A stretch of 64,000 bases of DNA from Planctomycetota bacterium. GTDB taxonomy: Bacteria; Planctomycetota; UBA1135; UBA2386. The position numbers and the translations under genes were made by a program. Below the pieces are notes generated by a model. It made no database searches. It saw only the letters and a list, made by a program, of their open reading frames with translations, and had not been told where the DNA came from. Positions 1-8,451 of the stretch are shown here, in pieces. Position 1 is the first letter of the stretch. The number at the start of each line of letters is the position of its first letter. The stretch spans positions 186,001-250,000 of the forward strand of contig JADJPQ010000013.1 of NCBI GenBank assembly GCA_016713175.1, read 5' to 3'.

Positions 1-664
1 CCCGCGCCTCGAGCTTCAACCGCACTTCCGAAGTGCGATCTGGCCCGATCGACAGATCGATGACGCCGTCGGCCGGATCCGGCCGCCCGTGCACGACTGC
101 GAGGTAGGTCTTCTGCACCTCACGATCCTCGAACTGTCGCGCCACCAGGTGATGGAACTGTTCGTCGAGACCGATCGCGACCACGCCGGAGGTCTCGACG
201 TCGATGCGATGCAACAGGCGCGGCACGACGTCGTGTTCGGGATCGTCGGGCCGGCGATAGCGCCGGTGCAACGCATGGATCAACGTGCTGCCCAGACGCC
301 GACCCGCCGGATGGACCGCCAGTCCCGCCGGCTTGTCGACCGCGATCATCCAGCGATCCTCGTACAGGATCTCGAACTGCACGCCCGCCGCCAGGTCAGG
401 CATCGGCTCCGGTCGCGGTGGGATGTCGATCACGATGGTCTGGCCGGTCTTGACCTTCCGACCGGGAACTCCGGCCCGACCATCGACCTGCACATAGCCA
501 CCGCTGATCAGCCGGTGGATGCTGGTCCGCGAACGCCACACCAGGACCGTCGCCAGGGCAACATCGAGGCGCTGGCCGTCGAGCTTGCTGTCGATCAGGA
601 CCCTGATCTGCTCGAGCGGCTGGCTGAGATCGCGCGGCTGCTCGCCCGGATACTTGGGCAGCAT
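1..664 (-). CDS. RluA-family 23S rRNA pseudouridine synthase (C-terminus off window)
   Basis: The reverse strand encodes an RluC/RluD-type pseudouridine synthase, which isomerises uridines in 23S rRNA. The first 65 or so residues look like an S4 RNA-binding domain (LDVALATVL, SGGYVQVDG). The catalytic domain follows, with DKPAGLAVHP and the HRID..TSG signature whose Asp is the family nucleophile. The start is taken as ATG at 664. The frame runs off the left edge, so the C-terminus is missing. It lies 41 bp downstream of rpsU on the same strand and is probably cotranscribed with it. The family call is firm; RluC versus RluD cannot be decided here. Confidence 0.85.
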   Translation of the reverse strand, partial: MLPKYPGEQPRDLSQPLEQIRVLIDSKLDGQRLDVALATVLVWRSRTSIHRLISGGYVQVDGRAGVPGRKVKTGQTIVIDIPPRPEPMPDLAAGVQFEILYEDRWMIAVDKPAGLAVHPAGRRLGSTLIHALHRRYRRPDDPEHDVVPRLLHRIDVETSGVVAIGLDEQFHHLVARQFEDREVQKTYLAVVHGRPDPADGVIDLSIGPDRTSEVRLKLEAR

Positions 665-705
665 GGGTTCCGCCGCGCGACGATCCGCGCCGGCTTGGCT
701 TGCGA

Positions 706-1017
706 CTATTCCTTGACGACCGTCGTATCCGCCGTCAACGGATCGAAATCGCCGTCCTTCTGTTCGGCCTGGCGCTGGTTGCCGCGCAGCTTCTTCTTCT
801 TGTTGGACCGCGGACCGGCGATCCCTTCGCGCTTGCGTTCGGCCATCACGATGTTGCGCACCCGCTCACGCTCTTCCCGGCGCCGCTTGTCGCTGCGCTT
901 CTCGTGGTAGGCGTACTTCTTGGCGAGGCGGAAGATGCCGGCGTAGTTGCACTGGCGCTTGAAGCGACGCAGGGCGGCCTCGAGCGGCTCGTTGGGGCGG
1001 ACCTGGACTCGGATCAT
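706..1017 (-). CDS. rpsU: 30S ribosomal protein S21 with extended C-terminus
   Basis: The N-terminal 60 residues match bS21, a small-subunit protein used in translation initiation: MIRVQVRPNEPLEAALRRFK, then CNYAGIFRLAKKYAYHEK and an Arg/Lys-rich stretch. The protein is 103 residues long, while S21 is usually 55-75. The extra C-terminal 35-40 residues are Lys/Gln-rich and then acidic. The frame stays open upstream, but the S21 start at 1017 is clear because conservation begins exactly there. No strong Shine-Dalgarno sequence precedes it. The gene is divergent from recD2 across 276 bp that should hold both promoters. Confidence 0.92.
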   Translation of the reverse strand: MIRVQVRPNEPLEAALRRFKRQCNYAGIFRLAKKYAYHEKRSDKRRREERERVRNIVMAERKREGIAGPRSNKKKKLRGNQRQAEQKDGDFDPLTADTTVVKE

Positions 1018-1293
1018 GTCGGAAGGAGATCGAACGGAGTGGGAGGGAACCTGAACGGTCGTCCGGGCGCCGCACGATGACGCCGACCGGTAGGCCCTGG
1101 CGGGACCAGTCCGGGAACGAACGAAGGGGGAGAAACCATAGCGAGCGCAAGAAAAAGGGCAACGCCAATGCCGGCCGGGCAATCGCTCCAGGACTTCGTC
1201 GGCTCCCCGAACCCAACTGTCGTCCACTCTGTCGGTTACGAGCAGGCAAGGAACCCAGGCTCCGTTCCGCTATGGTCAACCCTCTGCGCTCGC

Positions 1294-3534
1294 ATGCCGA
1301 GTGACGGCAAGAACCCCCTGACCGTAACCGGCACGATCGACCGGTTCACGTTCCGCAATCCCGACACCGGGTGGGCCGTCGTGCGCCTGCAGGAAGACGG
1401 TGGCGCGCTGCGAACCGTGGTCGGTTCGCTCGCTCAATTGCATGAGGGGCAACGGATCCGCGTCACCGGCACGGAGAGCGAACACCCGAAGTTCGGCAAG
1501 CAGCTGACGGCCGACACCTGCGAAGCGGTGGCACCGACGACCGTCGAAGGCGTGCAGGCCTACCTGTCCTCGGGACTCGTCAAGGGCATCGGCCCGGCGA
1601 CTGCTGCCAAGATCACCGCAGTCTTCGGCGCGCGGACGCTCCAGGTCATCGAAGAGGATCCCGGCCAGCTTCGGCGCGTGCGGGGGCTCGGCGACAAGAA
1701 GATCCAGGAACTGACCCAGGCGGTGAAGGCGCAGAAGGACATCCAGAACGTGATGGTGTTCCTGCGCACCCATGGCCTCGGCCCGACCCTCGCCAGCAAG
1801 ATCGTCAAACGCTACGGCGCATCGGCTTCGGCGCTGATCGAAGCCAATCCGTACCGGCTCGCCGATGACGTGATCGGCATCGGCTTCAAGACCGCGGATC
1901 GGCTGGCGCTGCAGGTCGGCATCGCCGCCGACGCACCGGATCGGATCGACGCCGGACTGGTCTACGTCTGTGGCCAGGCCAGCAAGGAAGGTCACTGCTG
2001 GTTGCCGGAAGCGACGCTGATCGAGAAGACCGCCGAACTGCTCGGTTGCGACGCGGCGCTGGTGCCGCCACGACTGCCCGCGCTCGCCGCCGCCGGCCTG
2101 CTCGTCCGCCAATTGCCGCCTGGCCCGGTGCTGCTGCACGACGACCCGCAGCCGATCGTCTATCCGGTCGCGTTGCACAAGGCCGAGTGCGGTGTCGCCG
2201 CCGCACTCGACCGCCTGCTGACCGACCGTCGGCCGAAGCTGCCGATCCGCGCCGCCGATGCCGTCGCCTGGTTCCAGGAACGTTCGGGCATGACGTTGCC
2301 CGAAGGCCAACACGATGCGCTGGTGCGTGCGTTGACCGAACCCGTGTCGGTGATCACCGGTGGCCCCGGCGTCGGCAAGACCACGATCGTCCGCGCGCTG
2401 GCCGAGATCCTGGCCGCCAAGAACCTGCGGTTGCTGCTCGCGGCGCCGACCGGCCGCGCCGCCAAACGGCTCGAGGAATCGACCAGGCACCCGGCGTCGA
2501 CGCTGCACCGCCTGCTCGAGTTCACGCCGGTGCTCGGGCGCTTCGCGCGCAACCACGAACTGCCGCTCGAGGGCGACTTGCTGGTCGTCGACGAGGCGTC
2601 GATGCTCGACATCACGCTCGCCTACAACCTGCTGCGAGCGGTGCCGAAGACGATGGCGTTGGTGCTGGTCGGCGATCCGCACCAGTTGCCGTCGGTCGGG
2701 CCGGGCAACGTGCTGGCCGACATCCTTGGCTGCGGCCGGGTGCCGGTGACGGCGCTGACGCAGATCTTCCGGCAACAGCAGGGCAGTGACATCGTCCGCG
2801 TCGCGCACGGCATCCTGCACGGCGAGGTCCCAGCCAGCGGCGGCGCCGACTCCGACTTCTATTTCGTGGAAGCTCGCAACGGCGCCCATGCGCGCCAGCT
2901 GATCCGCGAACTGGTGGCGCAGCGGATCCCGCGGCGTTTTGGCCTCGATGCGATCACCGCCATCCAGGTGCTGTGTCCGATGTATCGCGGCGAGACCGGC
3001 GCCGACACGCTGAACCGCGACCTGCAGGACCTGCTGAATCCCGGCCAGATCGAGATCGAACGCGGCGGCCGGACGTTCCGCGTCGGCGACAAGGTCATGC
3101 AGATCCGCAACGACTACGACCGCGAGGTGTTCAACGGCGACGTCGGCAGGATCGCGCACCTGGACACCGGCGGCGCCAAGGTGTTCGTGCAGTTCCAGGA
3201 GCACACGCAGGAGTACCGCTTCGAGGATCTCGACGATCTGGTGCCGGCCTACGCGATCTCGGTGCACCGTTCGCAGGGCAGCGAATACCCGGCGGTCGTC
3301 CTGCCGGTGACGACGGACCACTTCCTGATGCTGAAACGATCGGTGGTCTACACGGCGATCACGCGCGGCAAGCGGCTGGTGGTGGTGGTCGGTTCGCGCA
3401 AGGCGATGGCGATGGCGGTCAAGAACGCGGAGGACACGCGGCGCTGGTCGGCGCTGGCGGATCGGCTGCGCGACTTCACGCGCGACACTTCGGGGGACCC
3501 GCAGCATCCGCTGGATTCGGCTGCAGACGAGTGA
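1294..3534 (+). CDS. recD2: RecD2-type SF1B DNA helicase
   Basis: This 746-residue protein is an ATP-dependent 5'-3' DNA helicase of the stand-alone RecD2 type, used in DNA repair without RecBC. An N-terminal OB-like region is followed by helix-hairpin-helix motifs (VKGIGPATAAKI near residue 96, VRGLGDKKIQEL near 129). The SF1B motor has Walker A GGPGVGKTT near 356, Walker B VVDEAS near 433, motif III GDPHQLPSVGPG near 460, motif V VHRSQGSEYP near 655 and motif VI VYTAITRGKR near 684. The start at 1294 is chosen because family similarity begins soon after it; an in-frame upstream start at 1168 would add a low-quality stretch. No recB or recC is in the window. Confidence 0.93.
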   Translation: MPSDGKNPLTVTGTIDRFTFRNPDTGWAVVRLQEDGGALRTVVGSLAQLHEGQRIRVTGTESEHPKFGKQLTADTCEAVAPTTVEGVQAYLSSGLVKGIGPATAAKITAVFGARTLQVIEEDPGQLRRVRGLGDKKIQELTQAVKAQKDIQNVMVFLRTHGLGPTLASKIVKRYGASASALIEANPYRLADDVIGIGFKTADRLALQVGIAADAPDRIDAGLVYVCGQASKEGHCWLPEATLIEKTAELLGCDAALVPPRLPALAAAGLLVRQLPPGPVLLHDDPQPIVYPVALHKAECGVAAALDRLLTDRRPKLPIRAADAVAWFQERSGMTLPEGQHDALVRALTEPVSVITGGPGVGKTTIVRALAEILAAKNLRLLLAAPTGRAAKRLEESTRHPASTLHRLLEFTPVLGRFARNHELPLEGDLLVVDEASMLDITLAYNLLRAVPKTMALVLVGDPHQLPSVGPGNVLADILGCGRVPVTALTQIFRQQQGSDIVRVAHGILHGEVPASGGADSDFYFVEARNGAHARQLIRELVAQRIPRRFGLDAITAIQVLCPMYRGETGADTLNRDLQDLLNPGQIEIERGGRTFRVGDKVMQIRNDYDREVFNGDVGRIAHLDTGGAKVFVQFQEHTQEYRFEDLDDLVPAYAISVHRSQGSEYPAVVLPVTTDHFLMLKRSVVYTAITRGKRLVVVVGSRKAMAMAVKNAEDTRRWSALADRLRDFTRDTSGDPQHPLDSAADE

Positions 3535-3577
3535 CCAGGCCCTGACCCCGGCCCCGCCACCGGCTATCGTCGCCGCG

Positions 3578-4756
3578 ATGATGCGCCGCCATGTTGCCGT
3601 GACGTTCTCGCTGCTGCTGACGTGCCTGCCGGCACAGGTCGATCTGACGGCCGCGACCGCCGAGCTCGACAAGATGTTCGAGCGCCAGGGCGGCGTGCCG
3701 ATCAGCAAGGAACAGCAGCAGCGACTGGCCGAGTTCGTGCAGCGGCATGAAGGTCAGGATCTGCAGCAGCTCGGCTACGCCAAGGGCCTGCACCTGTACT
3801 TCCAGCGCGACGCCATCGGCGCCGCGACCGCCATCGACGCGCACTTCGATCGCTTCCCGACGATCGCCAACCAGGAACATGCGACGATGGCCGGCCGCAT
3901 CTACCTCATCGCCGTCCGCGAAGAAGGCCGGCAGCCGGCGCCCGACGCCGCGCGGCTGCAGCGTTGGGGCGAACGGATGGTCGCGCTGTACCCGGATCTC
4001 GCCACGCTGGGGCGGCAGACCAGCGCGATCGCGCCGACGCTGCAGGATCCGGTGTCGTTCCGTCTCGGCCTGGTGCGCGGCCTGATGCGCTCGGCCGCCG
4101 CCGATGCCGACAAGGACCTGTTCCTGCAGAAGATCTACGGCGCCGACGCCGAGCCGGGCCGACGCGGCAAGGACGATCGCAATCGGCCGGGGGATGCGGT
4201 GGCACCCACGCCGCCGATCGGCGCCCGCGCCGGCAATGCAACGGCAACCGGCACCGAGCCAACCGGCCCGGCCAAGGAACCCGTGGTCGAACACGTGCTC
4301 GGCGGCGGCGCGTTCTCGCTGGCGGCGCTGCGCGGCAAGGTCGTCGTGCTCGACTTCTTCGCGACCTGGTGCCCTCCCTGCCGCGAAGGCATCGAGCACC
4401 TGCAGTCCGTGCAGAAGGGCGGCGACGACCTGCAGGTCGTCGGCATCACCCGCTTCTACCGCCGCGGCATGGAGTTCACCGCCGATCAGGCACGACCGCA
4501 CGGCGGCACGACGGTCAACGACCTGACCCGCGAACGGGAGATCGCCGTCAACGAAGCGTTCGTCAAGGCGTTCGCGATCGACTACCCGGTGGTGTTCACC
4601 GACGAGAAGACGATGCGCGAGACCTACGGTGTCACCGGCATCCCGACCGCGTTCGTGATCGGCAAGGACGGCAACCTGCTCGGCAAGGTCGTCGGCAACA
4701 ACGCGGATGCCAAACAGCAGCTGGTGCGCCTGCTGGAGACGGCCCGCAAGAAGTGA
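3578..4756 (+). CDS. Exported TlpA-like thioredoxin-fold protein
   Basis: This is a 392-residue protein with an N-terminal signal peptide (MMRRHVAVTFSLLLTCLPAQ), so it is exported. The first half is helical and resembles no domain I recognise. After a low-complexity Ala/Thr linker near residues 210-230 comes a TlpA/ResA-like redoxin domain. It carries the active-site WCPPC (Cys near 265 and 268) and the cis-Pro region GVTGIPTAF. Such proteins reduce or form disulfides in exported proteins; the partner is unknown. It starts 43 bp after recD2 with no overlap, so cotranscription is possible but not required. Confidence 0.85.
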   Translation: MMRRHVAVTFSLLLTCLPAQVDLTAATAELDKMFERQGGVPISKEQQQRLAEFVQRHEGQDLQQLGYAKGLHLYFQRDAIGAATAIDAHFDRFPTIANQEHATMAGRIYLIAVREEGRQPAPDAARLQRWGERMVALYPDLATLGRQTSAIAPTLQDPVSFRLGLVRGLMRSAAADADKDLFLQKIYGADAEPGRRGKDDRNRPGDAVAPTPPIGARAGNATATGTEPTGPAKEPVVEHVLGGGAFSLAALRGKVVVLDFFATWCPPCREGIEHLQSVQKGGDDLQVVGITRFYRRGMEFTADQARPHGGTTVNDLTREREIAVNEAFVKAFAIDYPVVFTDEKTMRETYGVTGIPTAFVIGKDGNLLGKVVGNNADAKQQLVRLLETARKK

Positions 4757-4937
4757 CCGACTCTCGCCGCTGGCACCCGCATCGAATTCCTGGCGGGCTC
4801 GACTGGACCCGGCGCGCTCGTCAACCTGGACCGATGCCCGATCATGCGCACCGCTGCCGATCGAATCGGGGAGCCATGAGTCAGAATCACGCCGTCGCGG
4901 TGAAGTCGGACTCTGAATGCTTCAAGTCGTGGCGTCC

Positions 4938-5489
4938 TCAGCAGGCATACCACTTGCACGCGTAGCACTTGACGCGAACCGAAACGTACCAGGCAGACTG
5001 CCCGGTCGTCAGATTCCCGCACTGCGTGCCGCACTGCACGAACAGGTGAGCCCAGTTCTCCGCACTCGACGCACCGGACGAATTGCAAGCGATCAGCCCG
5101 GAATCAAGTGTTATCGTCGCTGTGTTGGACGTGGTTGCCCAGATCTCATTGGAACAAAACACGTAGTTCGTTCCCGGGGGCGCGCTCACGATGACGGTGA
5201 AAGTCCCCTTCGCTTGACACTGCGCACCTTCGACGGACTTGCATGTTGGGTTGCATCCGCACGCACCAACCAGTGAGCCAGCGTCGCCAATGGACACGGT
5301 GGCGCTGATTCCGCAGCCGTTCGCCCCGCCAGACATGTCCGACGCCTTGTTGACATCGGGTTTGCAACCTTCCGAGACGCACGGCACCGGCACAAGCACC
5401 GGCGGGGCCGGATTCGGCACAGTCACAACGGCAGCGAAACAACCAGTGACGCACGCCATCACAGCTCGAAACCATGTCATACGTTTCAT
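4938..5489 (-). CDS. Cys-rich exported hypothetical protein
   Basis: This 183-residue protein has an N-terminal hydrophobic segment (MKRMTWFRAVMACVTGCFAAV) consistent with a signal peptide and a mature part with more than a dozen Cys residues, including pairs such as CGCNPTC, CGTQCG and CYACKWYAC. That pattern suggests a disulfide-stabilised extracytoplasmic protein. The start at 5489 is supported by an AGGAGAG ribosome-binding site 5 bp upstream; a longer upstream reading lacks one. I do not recognise the family. It is the last of three minus-strand genes led by a sigma-like factor. Confidence 0.7.
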   Translation of the reverse strand: MKRMTWFRAVMACVTGCFAAVVTVPNPAPPVLVPVPCVSEGCKPDVNKASDMSGGANGCGISATVSIGDAGSLVGACGCNPTCKSVEGAQCQAKGTFTVIVSAPPGTNYVFCSNEIWATTSNTATITLDSGLIACNSSGASSAENWAHLFVQCGTQCGNLTTGQSAWYVSVRVKCYACKWYAC

Positions 5490-5641
5490 GTCGCTCTCCT
5501 TTGCCTGCCACACAAGATGTGTGAGGCTACTGTATGGACTACTACAAACAACCAAGGATGTGACAGCACTTCGCCGGAACACCCGACACAAGTGCCCTCA
5601 CGACAGACAGCCGATTCGCTGTTGCCCCCCCCAGTCGCCTT

Positions 5642-6577
5642 TCACCAACGACCGGTGACACCATGCTTGGCCGCAACATGTGCCAAGAACTCCTCCCATA
5701 GCTTCGCGCGATACGTCGCGTCGATACACCCAGCACTGCACATGGCGTCCAGCAGCCGACAACAGAGTTCCGTCTGCAAGAACTCCAAGGCTCCGCTATT
5801 GGCGACAAAGCAGGTGTCTGGGAGATCCTCCTTCCTGGCCACGAACATAGCCTCGCCGGAAAACAGACTCTGTGAGTATTCTGTCTCTCGCTCCAACCGC
5901 CCTCGCAGCTTGCCTTGGAACAGGTTGCGGAACTCATCGTTTTCCTGCCAACCAGCGCTGTCGACCCTCTCTGGATGTGCGGAAAGATACTCGGCGGTTG
6001 CGTGCTCATGTGCTGAGTCCCATAATGCCGGAAAAGCCTCCCGCGTCACCCGCAGCAGTTTCCCGGCGGCATGCAGCGCCGTCATTTCTCGCCCCCGCGC
6101 CTCGCCGACCACGTTGCACCAGCGCGTGTACCGGTCGTCAAACGATTTCGTAATACCGAAAATCACCGCGCGCGTCGACACATCCAGGTATCGGTCACCA
6201 GGGTTCAGCTGCACGCTGCGGAACACACGGGGTGCTGAGACTGCGACCGGCTGATAGACAATCGCCCTAATGAGGTCATCCTTGATGCGAAAGAAGCCCT
6301 GCCACTCCTCGTCCGGAGGCACGGACTCAGACTTGCTCGCCAACGGTGGCATCTCCACGCGCGGTTCCAGACCAGCCTCTTCCGCCAACGCCGCTGCCTT
6401 GACTATCGCTGAGTCAAGCAACCCTTTGTCGATATGCTGGGGCGCGAACTGCGAATCAGTGTCCGGAGCCCCGCCTGGAGAGTCGGCAGGCGGCGCCGTC
6501 AAGTACCTGGTCCCGACAAACCCTGCGATCAACACGAGAAACGCAAGCCCGAGCGATCCGGCGGTGCCTGACTTCAT
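5642..6577 (-). CDS. Membrane-anchored hypothetical protein
   Basis: This 311-residue protein has one N-terminal transmembrane or signal segment (LGLAFLVLIAGFVGTRYL, residues 9-26), a short Pro/Asp-rich linker, and a mainly helical soluble domain likely outside the cytoplasm. A GAGGA ribosome-binding site precedes ATG 6577. I do not recognise a family. It starts 58 bp after the sigma-like gene ends, on the same strand, so the two are probably one transcript. A role as a partner or target of that sigma factor is only inference. Confidence 0.65.
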   Translation of the reverse strand: MKSGTAGSLGLAFLVLIAGFVGTRYLTAPPADSPGGAPDTDSQFAPQHIDKGLLDSAIVKAAALAEEAGLEPRVEMPPLASKSESVPPDEEWQGFFRIKDDLIRAIVYQPVAVSAPRVFRSVQLNPGDRYLDVSTRAVIFGITKSFDDRYTRWCNVVGEARGREMTALHAAGKLLRVTREAFPALWDSAHEHATAEYLSAHPERVDSAGWQENDEFRNLFQGKLRGRLERETEYSQSLFSGEAMFVARKEDLPDTCFVANSGALEFLQTELCCRLLDAMCSAGCIDATYRAKLWEEFLAHVAAKHGVTGRW

Positions 6578-6635
6578 GGAGTCCTCGTTGAACCACTACG
6601 CAGAGGGGGAGCCTGACGGCCCCGCGTTTCCGCGT

Positions 6636-7214
6636 TCAGTATCTCAGTGACTGGAGAAGTGCTGGTTGCATCAACAATCTGAGAAACTCACGGCGGATGC
6701 GCTGCCGACACGCAAGCGCTCGCTCGAACTCCACCCCGCGACGGACACCAGCTTCGCGGGTTGACAATCCGTCGACATAGATGTCCAGCGCCAGGTCGGC
6801 GTCGGCGCCGTTCAGCCCGGTGCAAGCCAACAACCACGCGCGCAAGTCCTCCCTGCACACCAAGTAGTGCGCTTCTGACAACTCCATCGGGCGATCCTCA
6901 CACAGATCCTCGACATGCGCGTTGCCCCTACCTACCTCGGGTTCGCGTTCGGTTCTGCGGAGTGCCTCCTTCCAAACCCTGCTGGCTACGGCCAGTGCCA
7001 GGCCGATCGGCTGCCGAACCAACGAGAGGCGTTTCTCGATCTCGAGCAAACGGACCACTGTGTCCTGAACGAGATCCTCGAAGTCGACTCCCCTCAGGCG
7101 GTGAGCCCGCATGAACGTCGTAACGGCCCTACGTACGTTCTCGGAACACAAGCGCCCCGGCTGTCCACGCCGCTGGTCCGAAAACGGCCCGGTATCCAAG
7201 TCTGGGCTACTCAT
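6636..7214 (-). CDS. Sigma-70-like (ECF-type) transcription factor
   Basis: The 192-residue product resembles an ECF sigma factor. A region-2-like segment reads VDFEDLVQDTVVRLLEIEKR, and a C-terminal helical part (STREAGVRRGVEFERALACR) could be region 4. It would direct RNA polymerase to specific promoters. The start is uncertain: ATG 7214 is preferred because the sequence becomes sigma-like only after it, but ATG 7244 is also in frame. Region 4 is divergent, so this is a weaker call than the sigma factor at 58543. It heads a minus-strand group with a membrane-anchored protein and a Cys-rich exported protein. Confidence 0.6.
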   Translation of the reverse strand: MSSPDLDTGPFSDQRRGQPGRLCSENVRRAVTTFMRAHRLRGVDFEDLVQDTVVRLLEIEKRLSLVRQPIGLALAVASRVWKEALRRTEREPEVGRGNAHVEDLCEDRPMELSEAHYLVCREDLRAWLLACTGLNGADADLALDIYVDGLSTREAGVRRGVEFERALACRQRIRREFLRLLMQPALLQSLRY

Positions 7215-7648
7215 ACGCCCCACCAAACGCAGGGGTGTGCGCATCGGGCGCCGTCCCGCACCATGGCCGGCACCCATCTCCCATGACAGGTGACTGGCTG
7301 GAAGGGAAGGGAAGGGAAGGCATGCGACCCACCGCGGCGGGCCGACCCATGTTCCGCGGCCCGGACTGGCGACTCTAGTCACGTGAGCTCACGTCGTCAA
7401 TGCCAGAACCGCCGCCCCGCACGCCGGCTCACGACAAGGGAGTGCAGAAACTGGACAAAGGCCGCCAGCGGCAAGACCTCGTCGCGCTGGTTGGGCAGCG
7501 CGGACGTGGCCATCGCCCGCCAGCAGGTCGAGGCCGGTCAACGACTGCGCGCCTACATCCAAGCTCTGTGCGCAGCATCGGAACAGTCGGCAGACGACGA
7601 CCTCGACGCCCACAAGGCAGCGTCGACAACGGCTGTCGAAGAAATGGG
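7215..7648. other. Region without a convincing gene
   Basis: This 434-bp stretch lies upstream of the sigma-like gene and before the transposase remnant. Short frames exist on both strands but none resembles a known protein. It should contain the promoter of the 7214-4938 group. Its only clear structure is the GGGAA repeat at 7300-7320. Confidence 0.5.
7300..7320 (+). repeat. Tandem GGGAA repeat
   Basis: Four G-runs separated by AA form a short tandem repeat, 86 bp upstream of the likely start of the sigma-like gene. The plus strand carries three GGG runs flanked by GG, which could form a weak G-quadruplex. Such repeats can also vary in copy number by slippage. No functional evidence is visible. 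Confidence 0.6.
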
Positions 7649-8008
7649 CTCTCCAGAGAACTCGAAGCTGCGCTCGGACAGGAAATCGGAGCCCTGATTG
7701 GGCGCGATGCCCTGCATGACTTCGAGTCGTTCGAGGTCGCGTTGCGGCGGCAGACTTCTCCGAGTGCTCCCTTGGTAGAGCGACAACTCAACGCCGATCA
7801 CTGCGATGCGGCGACCGCGTGCAGGCCATCTTCATGTGGTGCAATCGGCCGCTTCGTCGACCGTTGACCCAAGTCGTTCGTGAACGTGGTGGGCGAACTC
7901 ACGCCCGCATCGGTCTCGCCGGGCGTGCTGCGCATGATCAGCGCCACGGCAGCACTGGTGAGCTTCGAGCAGGCAGCGAACGCATGCCCGCACACCCGCA
8001 AGAAGTGA
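7649..8008 (+). pseudogene. ISKra4-family transposase remnant
   Basis: One frame carries two blocks typical of ISKra4-type transposases: an N-terminal helical block (LEAALGQEIGALIGR, then VERQLNADHCD) and a later block (ELTPASVSPGVLRMISATAA). Between them an in-frame TGA at 7865 interrupts the reading. The Cys-rich zinc-binding stretch normally found between the blocks is missing, so there was an internal deletion. Similarity ends near 7985 and the frame stops at 8008. The catalytic domain is absent, so the element is dead. It lies directly upstream of a toxin-antitoxin-like pair. Confidence 0.6.
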
Positions 8009-8046
8009 CCGACAAGGAAGAGCAGCACGGGGTAGCATGGTCGCCG

Positions 8047-8451
8047 ATGTTGCGCGACACCGTGGTTCCTGTGCTGCAGCGGTTCTTCGCCGAACCGGAG
8101 CATCGGGTCGCCGTCGCCTACCTGTTCGGCAGCGTGGCGCGCGGTCAAGAACGGAAGGGCAGCGACATCGACGTCGCTGTCGTGCTTGGCACCCGACGCG
8201 TGGTGGAGCATCTCGACCGACTCGCGCTGCTGCAGGATCACCTGCAACAACGACTTGGTCAGGACGTCGATCTGGTCGCTCTCGACACCGCCTCGCCAGA
8301 CCTCGTGCACCGTGTGCTGACGGACAAGATCGTGGTGTTCGAGAGCGATGTCGGCACCCGGGTCGAGTTCGAGGTCCGCGCCCACAACGAGTACTTCGAC
8401 CTGCTGCCCCATCTGCTCGAGTACCGGCGCCGAGTCCTGAGCCGCGCATGA
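8047..8451 (+). CDS. mntA: MntA-like nucleotidyltransferase antitoxin
   Basis: This 134-residue minimal nucleotidyltransferase has an intact GSX10DXD signature (FGSVARG...GSDIDVAV, residues about 27-44). In MntA/HepT systems such proteins neutralise the HEPN ribonuclease partner by AMPylating a Tyr near its active site. The stop overlaps the start of the HEPN gene by ATGA, which indicates translational coupling. ATG 8047 is chosen because conservation begins there; ATG 7984 is also in frame but lies inside the transposase remnant. The family call is good. Confidence 0.85.
   Translation: MLRDTVVPVLQRFFAEPEHRVAVAYLFGSVARGQERKGSDIDVAVVLGTRRVVEHLDRLALLQDHLQQRLGQDVDLVALDTASPDLVHRVLTDKIVVFESDVGTRVEFEVRAHNEYFDLLPHLLEYRRRVLSRA

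Noticed and set aside
1276..3708. An 810-residue open frame opposite recD2
   Set aside because: It is antisense to a clearly conserved helicase, has biased low-quality composition and no recognisable domain. Long antisense frames are expected where GC-rich third positions remove stop codons.
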